Made by a program: the position numbers and the translations under genes. From Rhodanobacter sp. DHG33 (lineage in GTDB: Bacteria; Pseudomonadota; Gammaproteobacteria; Xanthomonadales; Rhodanobacteraceae): a DNA stretch of 64,000 bases. The DNA lies in assembly GCF_014843005.1 (NCBI RefSeq), contig NZ_JACYXM010000005.1, positions 1-64,000 of the forward strand. Reading direction: 5' to 3'. Numbering within the stretch: position 1 is the stretch's first letter; the number at the start of each line of letters is the position of its first letter. The notes beneath the pieces are model-generated. The model searched no databases. It had not been told where the DNA came from and saw only the letters and a program-made list of their open reading frames with translations. Below are positions 1-7,733 of the stretch, in pieces.

Positions 1-15
1 TGAGACGAATAGGTT

Positions 16-59
16 GAAACGAACAAGGCCGCCGGTTACCCGGCGGCCTTGTTCGTTTC
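16..59. terminator. Strong bidirectional hairpin terminator at window edge
   Basis: A perfect 20-bp inverted repeat has arms at 16-35 and 40-59 and a TTAC loop. Both outer ends are T/A-rich (TTCGTTTC on each strand), so it can terminate transcripts in either direction. It probably ends the receptor gene transcript (minus strand) and a gene lying left of the window. Confidence 0.8.
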
Positions 60-70
60 ATCTTCCCTTC

Positions 71-100
71 CCTCATGCCGCCAGTCGCAGCGGCATGAGG
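71..100. repeat. 10-bp inverted repeat downstream of TonB receptor
   Basis: A perfect inverted repeat (CCTCATGCCG, 10-nt loop, CGGCATGAGG) sits between the receptor stop codon and the long terminator hairpin. It has no T tract, so it may act as an RNA-stability stem rather than a terminator. Confidence 0.45.
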
Positions 101-114
101 TTGGAGAATGCGCC

Positions 115-3100
115 TTACCAGTCGTACTTCACGCTGAACTGGGCATAGCGCGGAAGCTCTGTGCTTACTGGTAGCAGGTACGTCGGATCCGGCGAGGCGG
201 TCGAACCATAGGTGCTGATGTAAGCCGTGGCCTTCTGCTCATTGAACACGTTCTGGACCTGAACTTGGAGAGTCAGGTGCTTGCCCGCCCAGGCCGGAAT
301 GTAGCTCAGACCCAGGTTCAGCTGATGGGTCCACGGTGTATTGCCCGCATCACCTGGGCGCGAGGGCTGGCCGCCGCACCAGTGGTAAGCCTCGCCGTAA
401 CCGTCCACGTCAGACTCGCTCGGCCCCCAGTAGCCCAGGCAGGTGATCGGTGCACCCGACTGGATGATGTACGAGCCGCTGACCAGCCACTCCGGCGTGA
501 TGGCATACGTGCCATAGGCCTTCAAGGTGTGCTTGTGCATGTTCGGCAGATCGCCGTTCGAGTACTGCATCAGCGCGGGGAAGTCCCACGCCTCAGTGAT
601 CGAGCCGGACGCATGACCACCCGCCGCGCCGGAGGCGTTACTTATCTGGCCAACCGCCGAGTCTGTCGGGCCTTCCGTGGTGCCGTAGCTGCGGGCGAAC
701 ACGTAGTCGATCTTGCCCATCCACTTGCCGTCCCACGGATGCTCCAGCGACTCTTCCAGGCTGTAATAGTTACGGAAAGCTGCCGGGAACCCGGTCACAG
801 TACCGTCTGATGCCGTCTTGGGATTCCAAGTGAAGGTCTTGTAGGTGCCATCAGTCGACAAATAGCGCAAGGTATTGCTGCGGCCCGGATTGACCAGCAC
901 GTCCGATTCCTGGCCCGCCAGACTGGCCGCCGCATCGGCCGGCAGGTTGATGGTGCCCGTGTCGTCGATGATGTCCTTCATCTTCGACCAAGTGGCCTGT
1001 GAGGTCCACACCAGCGACTGACCGAATGCATTGAACGCTTTCTGGAAGCCCAGCACGTACTCGTCCTGGTACATCGGCTTCAGGCTGGCCGCAGCGACCA
1101 CCTTCGGATCCTTCGGCGTACCCAGCTCGCCATCGGGCGAGATCTGCTGGTAAGGATTGGTGATCCCCGGTCCGGACACCTGAAGCTGCTGCAGCCCCTG
1201 CGGCACGCCATTCGCATCGATGGACGTATAGGTGTAGTACTGGCTGAGGTAGCTGTTCGTACCCGCCATGCGGGCACCCAAGCCCGCGGGCAGCGCGAGA
1301 TAGTAGCGCCCCACGTTGCCGTACAGCTTGGCGCTGCTGTCGCCGAAGATATCCCAGCTGAAGCCCAAGCGCGGCGCCCACTGCGGCTTGGTCATGCGGA
1401 TGTAGGGGATGTTGTCGCCGTTGTAGTTGGTGAACTGGTCATTGCGCAGACCCAGGTTCAACAGCAGGTTCGGGCTGACCTGCCAGTTGTCCTCGATGTA
1501 CTGCGCCTTCTGCTGCACCGTGAACGACGCTACACCGCCATACACGGTCTTCTGGGCGTAGTACCCATTGGGATTGGCGGCCGTCACCGCACTGCTAACG
1601 CACTGACCGACGTTATTGCAGAGCACATTCGGATTGGCAGGGTTGGACATTACTTCGTATTGCCAACGGTAGCCCGGCGAAGGTGTGGCTACACCGTTAT
1701 ACGACCACTGGCTCAATGTGCCATCGTCAATATCCGTGCTACGCTGGTTGTCTATACCAAACCGCAGGTCATGGTTCCCCAGTTTCCAGTCCAAATCCAG
1801 GCGGAAATTATTTTCCGAAGATTTGTGATCCCCGGAAGCGATAGTGTCCGGATTGGGATTCGTACTGCCCGAGCCAGGAACATCTGGGTTCTGGTTGTAA
1901 ACATTGAGAATACCTGGAAGCGACGGATCCAAGCCGGGGTAGTTATCCATCTGGCTGTAGTACGTGCTCTTCATCTTGCCGGCCAGCACGCTCAGCGTAA
2001 GGTTGTCGGTGATGTACGAGGTGTACTTCAGGATGTTGACATTGAACTTGCTGGCGTAGATCGGATTGTCAACGGCCGCGAAGCCGCCGATGGAGTTCGT
2101 GTTGTAGTCGTAGTTGTAGGTGTTGTGGAACTGGTCGTTCACCTTGGACTGGATGTTGGTGTACTCCAACGTGTTGCTGTCGTTGATGTTCCAATCCAGC
2201 TTGCCGTAGAACTTGGGCAAGGTAGTGCCGTGAGTGAAGTAGTACGGATCGTCGACCGAACCCGTGGTCTTGGTATTGTCGTGCTCGATCTCGCCAGTGA
2301 TGTAGAAGAACAGCGTGTCCTTGATCAGCGGACCGGACAGGTAGGCGTCGTACACCGTGCTCCAACTGCTGTTCTGGCGACGGTTCTCGTAAATGTCGCC
2401 ATACTGCTGACCCGCGGTAGTGGATGCGGGATTGGCGAAATACTCATTGTCGTAACCGGTCTGCGCCCAGCTCGGCGCAAAGGTGGCATACAGGCCGGCA
2501 TGCCAGTCGTTGCCGCCGCGGGCACCCACCTGGCTGATCACGCCGCCGGTGGAGCGGCCGTATTCGGCGCCGTAGCCCGAGGTGATGGTTTGCTGTTCGG
2601 CGATGGCGAAGTACGGCAGGGCGATGCCGCCTGCGTTGCCCACCGGGTCGGTGGTATTGAAGCCGTTAATGTAGTACGCGTTCTCCACCACCGAATCGCC
2701 ACCAAAGGAGACCAACGGCGTACCGGCCGGACCAGTGCCCAAACCGCTATTGCCGGCAGCCACACCAGGCGCCAACAGGGCGATCGATTCGGCGTTATGG
2801 GCCAGCGGCAACGTCTTCAGATCCTTCGCGGTAATCACCGAGGTCTGGCGCGTCGAGGACACGTCGATCGCCGGCACCGAGTTGGCCGTGACGGTCACGC
2901 TGGAGAGGTTCTGCACGTTCTTGCCCGCTTCGGCGGCGGTAAACGGCACCGCGGCACCGCCAGCCACACTCACCTGCACGTGGTCGCGCGAAGCGATCAC
3001 GTTTCCACCTTGCATCAGCGATACGGTGTAGTCACCCACCGGCAGTTGGTTGGCGCCGAAGCGGCCCGTACTGTCCACCGCCACTTCGCGAGTAAGACCC

Positions 3101-3273
3101 GTCTGGTTGTTGACGATACGCACCGTTTCGCCCGCCGACACCGGTGCGGTACCGAACACCGAACCGGTCGTCGCCTGGCCATAGGCCAGACCAGTCACAC
3201 CCAAGCCAACTGCCAGTGCGGTGGCCAGTGCGGTGCGGCGATATTGCAATCCTCGTTCGAAGCTTTTGTTCAT
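115..3273 (-). CDS. Oar-like TonB-dependent outer membrane receptor
   Basis: Outer-membrane beta-barrel transporter of 1052 aa that would take up a large ligand using TonB energy; the substrate cannot be told. The start at 3273 was chosen because a GGGGAG ribosome-binding site lies just upstream and a classical signal peptide ending AYGQA follows. An upstream in-frame ATG at 3363 would put 30 residues before the signal. After the signal comes a carboxypeptidase-regulatory-like beta-sandwich domain (about residues 35-115), then a plug domain (about 120-270), then the barrel, ending in an aromatic residue (KYDW) as expected for Bam-dependent insertion. This order is typical of Oar-like receptors abundant in Xanthomonadales. 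The gene stands alone, with a long AT-rich upstream region and strong hairpins downstream. Confidence 0.9.
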   Translation of the reverse strand: MNKSFERGLQYRRTALATALAVGLGVTGLAYGQATTGSVFGTAPVSAGETVRIVNNQTGLTREVAVDSTGRFGANQLPVGDYTVSLMQGGNVIASRDHVQVSVAGGAAVPFTAAEAGKNVQNLSSVTVTANSVPAIDVSSTRQTSVITAKDLKTLPLAHNAESIALLAPGVAAGNSGLGTGPAGTPLVSFGGDSVVENAYYINGFNTTDPVGNAGGIALPYFAIAEQQTITSGYGAEYGRSTGGVISQVGARGGNDWHAGLYATFAPSWAQTGYDNEYFANPASTTAGQQYGDIYENRRQNSSWSTVYDAYLSGPLIKDTLFFYITGEIEHDNTKTTGSVDDPYYFTHGTTLPKFYGKLDWNINDSNTLEYTNIQSKVNDQFHNTYNYDYNTNSIGGFAAVDNPIYASKFNVNILKYTSYITDNLTLSVLAGKMKSTYYSQMDNYPGLDPSLPGILNVYNQNPDVPGSGSTNPNPDTIASGDHKSSENNFRLDLDWKLGNHDLRFGIDNQRSTDIDDGTLSQWSYNGVATPSPGYRWQYEVMSNPANPNVLCNNVGQCVSSAVTAANPNGYYAQKTVYGGVASFTVQQKAQYIEDNWQVSPNLLLNLGLRNDQFTNYNGDNIPYIRMTKPQWAPRLGFSWDIFGDSSAKLYGNVGRYYLALPAGLGARMAGTNSYLSQYYTYTSIDANGVPQGLQQLQVSGPGITNPYQQISPDGELGTPKDPKVVAAASLKPMYQDEYVLGFQKAFNAFGQSLVWTSQATWSKMKDIIDDTGTINLPADAAASLAGQESDVLVNPGRSNTLRYLSTDGTYKTFTWNPKTASDGTVTGFPAAFRNYYSLEESLEHPWDGKWMGKIDYVFARSYGTTEGPTDSAVGQISNASGAAGGHASGSITEAWDFPALMQYSNGDLPNMHKHTLKAYGTYAITPEWLVSGSYIIQSGAPITCLGYWGPSESDVDGYGEAYHWCGGQPSRPGDAGNTPWTHQLNLGLSYIPAWAGKHLTLQVQVQNVFNEQKATAYISTYGSTASPDPTYLLPVSTELPRYAQFSVKYDW

Positions 3274-3519
3274 TTCAATCTCCCCAAAAACAGCCCCACG
3301 GGCAGTTGGATTAATGACCTCGCCGCATCCGGTTTGCACTGGATGGCTGTGACGCCTTTGCATGCCTGTGAATCAGGCATAAATCTTCAACTCTAGTAGC
3401 ACAGTGACGAGGGATCGGGATCTGCCTGTGATCCCGCGATCACTGCCCGCTGAAATCCACCCCATCCGTTACAGATGAAAGCTTCAGCTATTTTTAATCC
3501 AGTTTTTATGAATGGCAAC

Positions 3520-3538
3520 TGTCAACAATTTCTTGACA
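3520..3538. promoter_or_regulatory. TGTCAA-N7-TTGACA dyad, possible operator/-35
   Basis: An inverted repeat TGTCAA, seven bases, TTGACA lies in the AT-rich segment about 250 bp upstream of the receptor start. Each half is also a consensus -35 hexamer, one for each strand. No good -10 element is found at 16-18 bp on either strand, so a regulator site is as plausible as a promoter. Confidence 0.3.
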
Positions 3539-3673
3539 TCTTGAATCGCAAATTAAGTGCGATTTGTCAGCGAATATCGAAAAATAATGCGTAGCAACTC
3601 ATAAACATAATTAATTACGAATTTGCCACTGTGTACGACACGCCAGTAACGCCTTGCTGCTAAGGACACTAAC

Positions 3674-3698
3674 GCACCGCCTCATATATCGGCGGTGC
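3674..3698. terminator. Hairpin downstream of AMP nucleosidase gene
   Basis: A perfect 8-bp stem (GCACCGCC / GGCGGTGC) with a 9-nt loop lies about 90 bp past the stop codon of the minus-strand AMP nucleosidase gene. The T-run lies on the plus-strand side (about 3704-3711), so the direction is ambiguous. Confidence 0.35.
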
Positions 3699-3789
3699 AG
3701 AACGTGTTTTTCTGCGAAATTGCCGTAAGAACACGGCCGTCCATGGCCACGCTGTTTACACACATCGAGACAAACGCCACCTGCGGGAG

Positions 3790-4581
3790 TCACTCCCCGT
3801 CGCCGTCTTCCTCGAAGCGCAGGTGCTTCACACTGCGGCCGTTGCGGCGAACCAGCTTCAGCGCCTCGATGCCGATGCGGATATGCGCCTCGACAAATTT
3901 CTCGGTGACCGTGCGGTCGCTGGCCTCGGTCTTCACGCCCTCGGGGATCATCGGCTGGTCGGACACCAGCAACAGTGCGCCGCAGGGGATCTCGTTGGCG
4001 AAGCCGGCGGCGAAGATGGTGGCGGTTTCCATGTCGATCGCCATGCTGCGCGTTTGGCGCAGGCGCTCCTTGAACGCCTCGTCGTGCTCCCAGACGCGGC
4101 GGTTGGTGGTGTAGACGGTGCCGGTCCAGTAGTCGTGACCCAGGTCGCGGATCATGGTGGAGACGCCGCGCTGCAACTGGAACGCGGGGAGCGCCGGCAC
4201 TTCGGGCGGCAGGTAGTCGTTGCTGGTGCCTTCGCCACGGATCGCTGCGATCGGCAGAACCAGGTCGCCGATCTGGTTCTTCTTTTTGAGCCCGCCACAC
4301 TTGCCCAGGAACAACGCGGCCTGCGGCTCGATCGCACCGAGCAGGTCCATCACGGTGGCGGCATTGGGGCTGCCCATGCCGAAGTTGATCAGGGTGATGC
4401 CGTCGGCAGTGGCGTTGGGCATGGGGCGATCGCGGCCGTGCACCTCCACGCCGTGCCATTCGGCGAACAGATCCACGTAATGGCCGAAATTGGTAAGCAG
4501 GATGTATCGGCCGAACGCCTCCAGCGGCGTACCCGTGTAGCGCGGAAGCCAGTTGGCGACGATCTCTTGTTTTTCTTTCAT
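3790..4581 (-). CDS. amn: AMP nucleosidase (short form)
   Basis: Predicted to hydrolyse AMP to adenine and ribose 5-phosphate in the cytoplasm, helping set adenylate pools. At 263 aa it is the short nucleoside-phosphorylase-fold form, without the N-terminal regulatory domain of the E. coli enzyme. Family features visible are the glycine-rich FGMGSPNAAT stretch, the FLGKCGG segment, and the MAIDMETATIFAAG stretch whose Met-Glu contacts ribose in this fold. Two ATGs lie six bases apart. The second (4581) is preferred because an AAGG sits 8 nt upstream of it but only 2 nt from the first (4587). Transcribed alone and divergently from the DegV gene. A related nucleoside phosphorylase activity cannot be excluded. 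Confidence 0.85.
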   Translation of the reverse strand: MKEKQEIVANWLPRYTGTPLEAFGRYILLTNFGHYVDLFAEWHGVEVHGRDRPMPNATADGITLINFGMGSPNAATVMDLLGAIEPQAALFLGKCGGLKKKNQIGDLVLPIAAIRGEGTSNDYLPPEVPALPAFQLQRGVSTMIRDLGHDYWTGTVYTTNRRVWEHDEAFKERLRQTRSMAIDMETATIFAAGFANEIPCGALLLVSDQPMIPEGVKTEASDRTVTEKFVEAHIRIGIEALKLVRRNGRSVKHLRFEEDGDGE

Positions 4582-4732
4582 TGGCATTGCCTTGTCCGTT
4601 GTGTGCCGGCGACGCCACGCCGGCGGGAACCCTCTTTAGATTCGCCGGTCATTATGGCTGCAACCGACCCGCACAACGCCGTGTTATCTTGCGAGCGTCA
4701 TTGCAGGTGGCATGACACAGGGGGTATGGCAC

Positions 4733-5677
4733 ATGCGCATGGGACTGACGATTGACGCGTCCTGCGACCTTCCGCAGGAGTTCCTGGAGCAGCACGGCAT
4801 CCTGGTCTTGCCGATCACCATCAAGGTGAACGACGAGACCTTCACCGACGACCGCAATCCCGCCGAAATCCAGCGCTTCATCAGCCGACGTCTCGGCAAC
4901 CGCAGCCATTCCGCGGAAACCGAACCGACCACGGCCGAAGAGGTGCAGAAACTGTTCCTCGACCGCCTGGTGATCGAGCACGACTGCGTGTTCTGCCTCA
5001 CCGTCACCGCCACGCGCAGCCCCATCCACGATAACGTGATGCGCGCCAGCTTCGCGGTGCTGCGCGGCTATCGCGCGGTGCGCGAGCCGGCCGGCATAGC
5101 GGGGCCGTTCCTCATGCGGGTGATCGACACGCGCAGCCTGTTCGCCGGCACTGCGCCGGCGGTGTGGGAAGCGGCACGCATGATCGCGGCGGACGAGAAT
5201 CCCGCGATGATCCGCGAACGGGTCAACTTCGTCGCCAACCACACCTACGCCTACATGATGCCGCGCGACCTTTATTACCTGCGCGCGCGCGCCAAGAAAA
5301 AGAACGACCGCAGCGTGGGCCTGTTCAGCGCAATGCTGGGGTCGGCGTTGGACATCAAGCCCATCCTGCGCTGCTTTCGCGGCGAGACGGGACCGGTGGG
5401 CAAAGCGCGCGGCTTCGAACAGGGCGCGCAGCAGTTGTTCGACTACGCCGCCGCCCGCGTGCGCGCCGGCCTGCTCGTGCCGGTGGTCTGTGCGAGCTAC
5501 GGCGGCGACCTGGCCGTGCTGTCGCATCTGCCCGGTTACGCGGGGCTGCGTGCGGCCTGCGAGGAATGCGGCGTCACCTTGCTGGAGGCGCCGATGAGCA
5601 TCACCGGCATGGTCAACGTGGGCGAAGGCGCGGTAACCCTGGGCTTCGCCGCCGAGGAGCACGAGCCCGACCTCTGA
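4733..5677 (+). CDS. DegV family fatty acid-binding protein
   Basis: 314-aa member of the DegV (EDD-fold) family. Characterised members bind a fatty acid between two domains and serve fatty-acid kinase systems; a role in this proteobacterium is unknown. The N-terminus gives the family pattern: LTIDASCDLPQEF, then ILVLPITIKVNDETFTD, followed by a conserved TxTATRSP-type stretch. The start at 4733 was taken because a GGGGG purine run lies 8 nt upstream; an ATG at 4712 has no such site. It converges with the SDR gene on the opposite strand and has no fatty-acid kinase partner nearby. Confidence 0.8.
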   Translation: MRMGLTIDASCDLPQEFLEQHGILVLPITIKVNDETFTDDRNPAEIQRFISRRLGNRSHSAETEPTTAEEVQKLFLDRLVIEHDCVFCLTVTATRSPIHDNVMRASFAVLRGYRAVREPAGIAGPFLMRVIDTRSLFAGTAPAVWEAARMIAADENPAMIRERVNFVANHTYAYMMPRDLYYLRARAKKKNDRSVGLFSAMLGSALDIKPILRCFRGETGPVGKARGFEQGAQQLFDYAAARVRAGLLVPVVCASYGGDLAVLSHLPGYAGLRAACEECGVTLLEAPMSITGMVNVGEGAVTLGFAAEEHEPDL

Positions 5678-5711
5678 GCGGGAGCCTCCGCCAAGCCGTC
5701 GTGCCTGCCGC

Positions 5712-6491
5712 TCAAAACCCGTAGTTGAGAAAGCCGCCGTCCACGCCCAGCACCTGCCCGGTGATGTAGCTCGCCGCGGGCAGGCACAGGAAGGTGATGG
5801 CTGCCGCCACCTCCTCGGGCTCGCCGATGCGGCGCAGCGGCGTGCGGTCCAGCACTTCCTCCAGGTAATCGCCGTCGGCCAGCGCGGGATCGGTGCGCTG
5901 TGTGCGGATGTACCACGGCGCCACCGCGTTGACGCGGATGCCGTCCACCGCCCATTCCGCCGCGAGGTTGCGGGTGAGCTGATGCAGCGCGGCCTTGCTC
6001 ATGCCATAGGGCGCGCCGGTGCGCACGTGGGTGATGCCGGACACCGAACCTACGTTGACGATGGCCGCGTTCGCATGCTGCACCAGCTGCGGATGCGCCA
6101 GCCGGCACATCTCGAACGCGGCAAACAGGTTCAGCTCGAAGATCGCGCGGTAGTCGTCGCCGTATTCCAGCGCTGCCTTGGGCACGTTGCCGCCGGCGTT
6201 GTTGACCAGCAGCGACAGCGGCAGGCCGAGATCGGCCACCCAGTCGAACACGGCAAGGCGGTCCTCCGCCTCGGCGAGATCGACCGCCAGCGCGTAGACC
6301 TCGATGCCTTCGTTCTCGTCGGCGAGCTCCACGCGCACCTGCTCGAGATAATCCTCGTCGCGCGCCACCAGCAGCAGGTTCGCGCCTCGCGCGGCCAGCT
6401 CCCGGGCAGTGGCATGGCCGATGCCCTTGCTGGCGCCCGTGACCAGGGCGGTATGACCGCGCAGTTGCCAAGCGTCGATGCGGCTGTTCAT
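5712..6491 (-). CDS. SDR family oxidoreductase (tropinone reductase-like)
   Basis: Classical short-chain dehydrogenase/reductase, 259 aa, NAD(P)H-dependent; the substrate is not predictable. Seen: TGASKGIG dinucleotide-binding motif at residues 18-25, NNAG at 97-100, and catalytic Ser149, Tyr162 and Lys166 (YxxxK). The C-terminal part (ITGQVLGVDGG) is typical of the family. The basic/polar residue after the second beta strand (ARDE) suggests NADPH rather than NADH, which is inference. Overall it resembles tropinone reductase-like SDRs. It is single-gene, converging with the DegV gene. Confidence 0.88.
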   Translation of the reverse strand: MNSRIDAWQLRGHTALVTGASKGIGHATARELAARGANLLLVARDEDYLEQVRVELADENEGIEVYALAVDLAEAEDRLAVFDWVADLGLPLSLLVNNAGGNVPKAALEYGDDYRAIFELNLFAAFEMCRLAHPQLVQHANAAIVNVGSVSGITHVRTGAPYGMSKAALHQLTRNLAAEWAVDGIRVNAVAPWYIRTQRTDPALADGDYLEEVLDRTPLRRIGEPEEVAAAITFLCLPAASYITGQVLGVDGGFLNYGF

Positions 6492-6570
6492 GCGACGAGC
6501 TTACACGATGGCCTTGCCCGCGGAGCCTCGCGGCGGGACACTCCGCGCCAGCCAACGAGAGATTCGCGCG

Positions 6571-6789
6571 ATGAAAACCCTGCTGCCGCTGCTGTGCCTG
6601 CTCGCCCTCACCGCCTGCTCCGGCAAACCGCCGGAACCCATCGCGCAGCCTGCCGCCGCGGCCAGCAGCCGCGTCGCCACACCGTGGGATGCGATGAAGG
6701 CCGACGAACAGCGCGCGAAGGACGTGCAGAAAATGGCGAACAAGCAGGCCGCCGACCAGAGCAAGCAGATCGACGCACAGACGCAGTGA
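6571..6789 (+). CDS. Small lipoprotein, function unknown
   Basis: A 72-aa protein with a signal sequence and a lipobox LTAC (lipidated Cys16). The mature part is short: a Pro/Ala-rich linker followed by a charged, probably helical tail rich in Lys, Gln and Asp. Start chosen at 6571 (signal peptide begins directly; GAGA purine run about 8-10 nt upstream) rather than the in-frame ATG at 6478, which overlaps the SDR gene. A hairpin follows the stop codon directly, so it looks monocistronic. No family recognised. Confidence 0.75.
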   Translation: MKTLLPLLCLLALTACSGKPPEPIAQPAAAASSRVATPWDAMKADEQRAKDVQKMANKQAADQSKQIDAQTQ

Positions 6790-6792
6790 TCG

Positions 6793-6818
6793 CATTTGGC
6801 CGTCAAGACGGCCAAATG
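6793..6818 (+). terminator. Hairpin terminator after small lipoprotein gene
   Basis: A perfect 12-bp palindrome arm pair (CATTTGGCCGTC / GACGGCCAAATG) separated by AA begins 3 nt after the lipoprotein stop codon and is followed by a short TCTTG. It separates this gene from the ABC ATPase gene. Confidence 0.6.
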
Positions 6819-6856
6819 TCTTGCACGTATCGATGTTTGCCGGCATCGTTCCACGC

Positions 6857-7675
6857 ATGGATGCCAACATCGCCCAACCACCACTGATCGAAATCGATGC
6901 CGCCACCGTGATGCGCGGCGACCATCCCGCGCTCGACCGCCTCAGCCTGCGCGTGGAAGCCGGCCGGCATACCGCCATCCTCGGCGCCAACGGCTCGGGC
7001 AAATCCACCTTGGTGCAACTCATCGGGCGTCAGCTCTACCCGCTGGCGCCCAGCGACGGCCGCAGCCCGGTGCGCGTGTTCGGCCGCGACCGTTGGAACG
7101 TTGCCGAACTGCGCGGGCTGCTCGGCATCGTCTCGCCGGCGCTGCAACGCGACTACACCACCGACACGCCGCTTGAAGTGTTCGACGCGGTGGTATCCGG
7201 CTTCTTCTCTTCGCGCGGGCTATGGCTCAATCACGAAGTCACCGCCACCATGCGCGAACGCGCGCGCGAGGCGCTGGAGCAGCTCGATGCCGGCCACCTG
7301 ATCGGCCGCGAGATGGCCAGCCTGTCCACCGGCGAGGCGCGCCGCGTGCTGATCGCCCGCGCCCTGGTGCACCGCCCGCGCGCGCTGCTGCTGGACGAAC
7401 CCTGCGCGGGCCTGGATCTCGTCAGCCGCCGCCGCTTTCTGGAAACCCTGCGCACGCTGGCACGCGGCGGCACCACCTTGCTGCTGGTGACCCACCACGT
7501 CGAGGAAATCCTGCCCGAGATCGAGCGGGTGCTCCTCCTGAAGCATGGCCGCACGCTGCGCGAAGGCGACAAGGCCGCCACGCTCACCAATGCGACGCTG
7601 GGCGAAGCGTTCGGCATGCCGATACGCGTGACGCGCCACGGCGAGTGGTACGACGCAGCGGTGGCGCAGCCATAG
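6857..7675 (+). CDS. Orphan ABC transporter ATP-binding protein
   Basis: Cytoplasmic ABC ATPase of 272 aa. Seen: Walker A GANGSGKST at 43-51, signature LSTGE at 156-160, Walker B ALLLDEP around 176-182, and switch His213 in LVTHH. The signature lacks the usual GGQ, and the ending resembles the ModF/PhrA type of stand-alone ATPases. No permease or binding protein lies next to it, so the transported substrate, or whether it transports at all, cannot be stated. Start set at 6857, where homology-like sequence begins; there is no clear ribosome-binding site there or at the in-frame ATG at 6833. Confidence 0.75.
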   Translation: MDANIAQPPLIEIDAATVMRGDHPALDRLSLRVEAGRHTAILGANGSGKSTLVQLIGRQLYPLAPSDGRSPVRVFGRDRWNVAELRGLLGIVSPALQRDYTTDTPLEVFDAVVSGFFSSRGLWLNHEVTATMRERAREALEQLDAGHLIGREMASLSTGEARRVLIARALVHRPRALLLDEPCAGLDLVSRRRFLETLRTLARGGTTLLLVTHHVEEILPEIERVLLLKHGRTLREGDKAATLTNATLGEAFGMPIRVTRHGEWYDAAVAQP

Positions 7676-7702
7676 AGCCCCAACCGTCCCGTCACGCCCG
7701 CC

Positions 7703-7726
7703 GCCTCGGGGACCAGTCCCCGAGGC
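7703..7726. terminator. Bidirectional hairpin between ABC ATPase and sppA
   Basis: A perfect 11-bp stem (GCCTCGGGGAC / GTCCCCGAGGC) separated by CA lies between two convergent genes. It lacks a T tract, so termination strength is uncertain. Confidence 0.5.
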
Positions 7727-7733
7727 AAGGAAA

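Larger units (their letters stand above)
3274..3789. other. AT-rich intergenic region upstream of TonB receptor
   Basis: About 515 bases without a convincing gene. Roughly 3480-3620 is markedly AT-rich compared with its surroundings and should hold the promoter of the receptor gene on the minus strand. A TGTCAA/TTGACA dyad and a GC-rich hairpin inside it are listed separately. No confident -35/-10 pair could be assigned on either strand. Confidence 0.6.

Noticed and set aside
1660-3396. 578-codon plus-strand frame opposite the TonB receptor
   Set aside because: Antisense composition (Val/Arg/His-rich), no ribosome-binding site, and the opposite strand encodes a complete receptor with signal peptide and plug.
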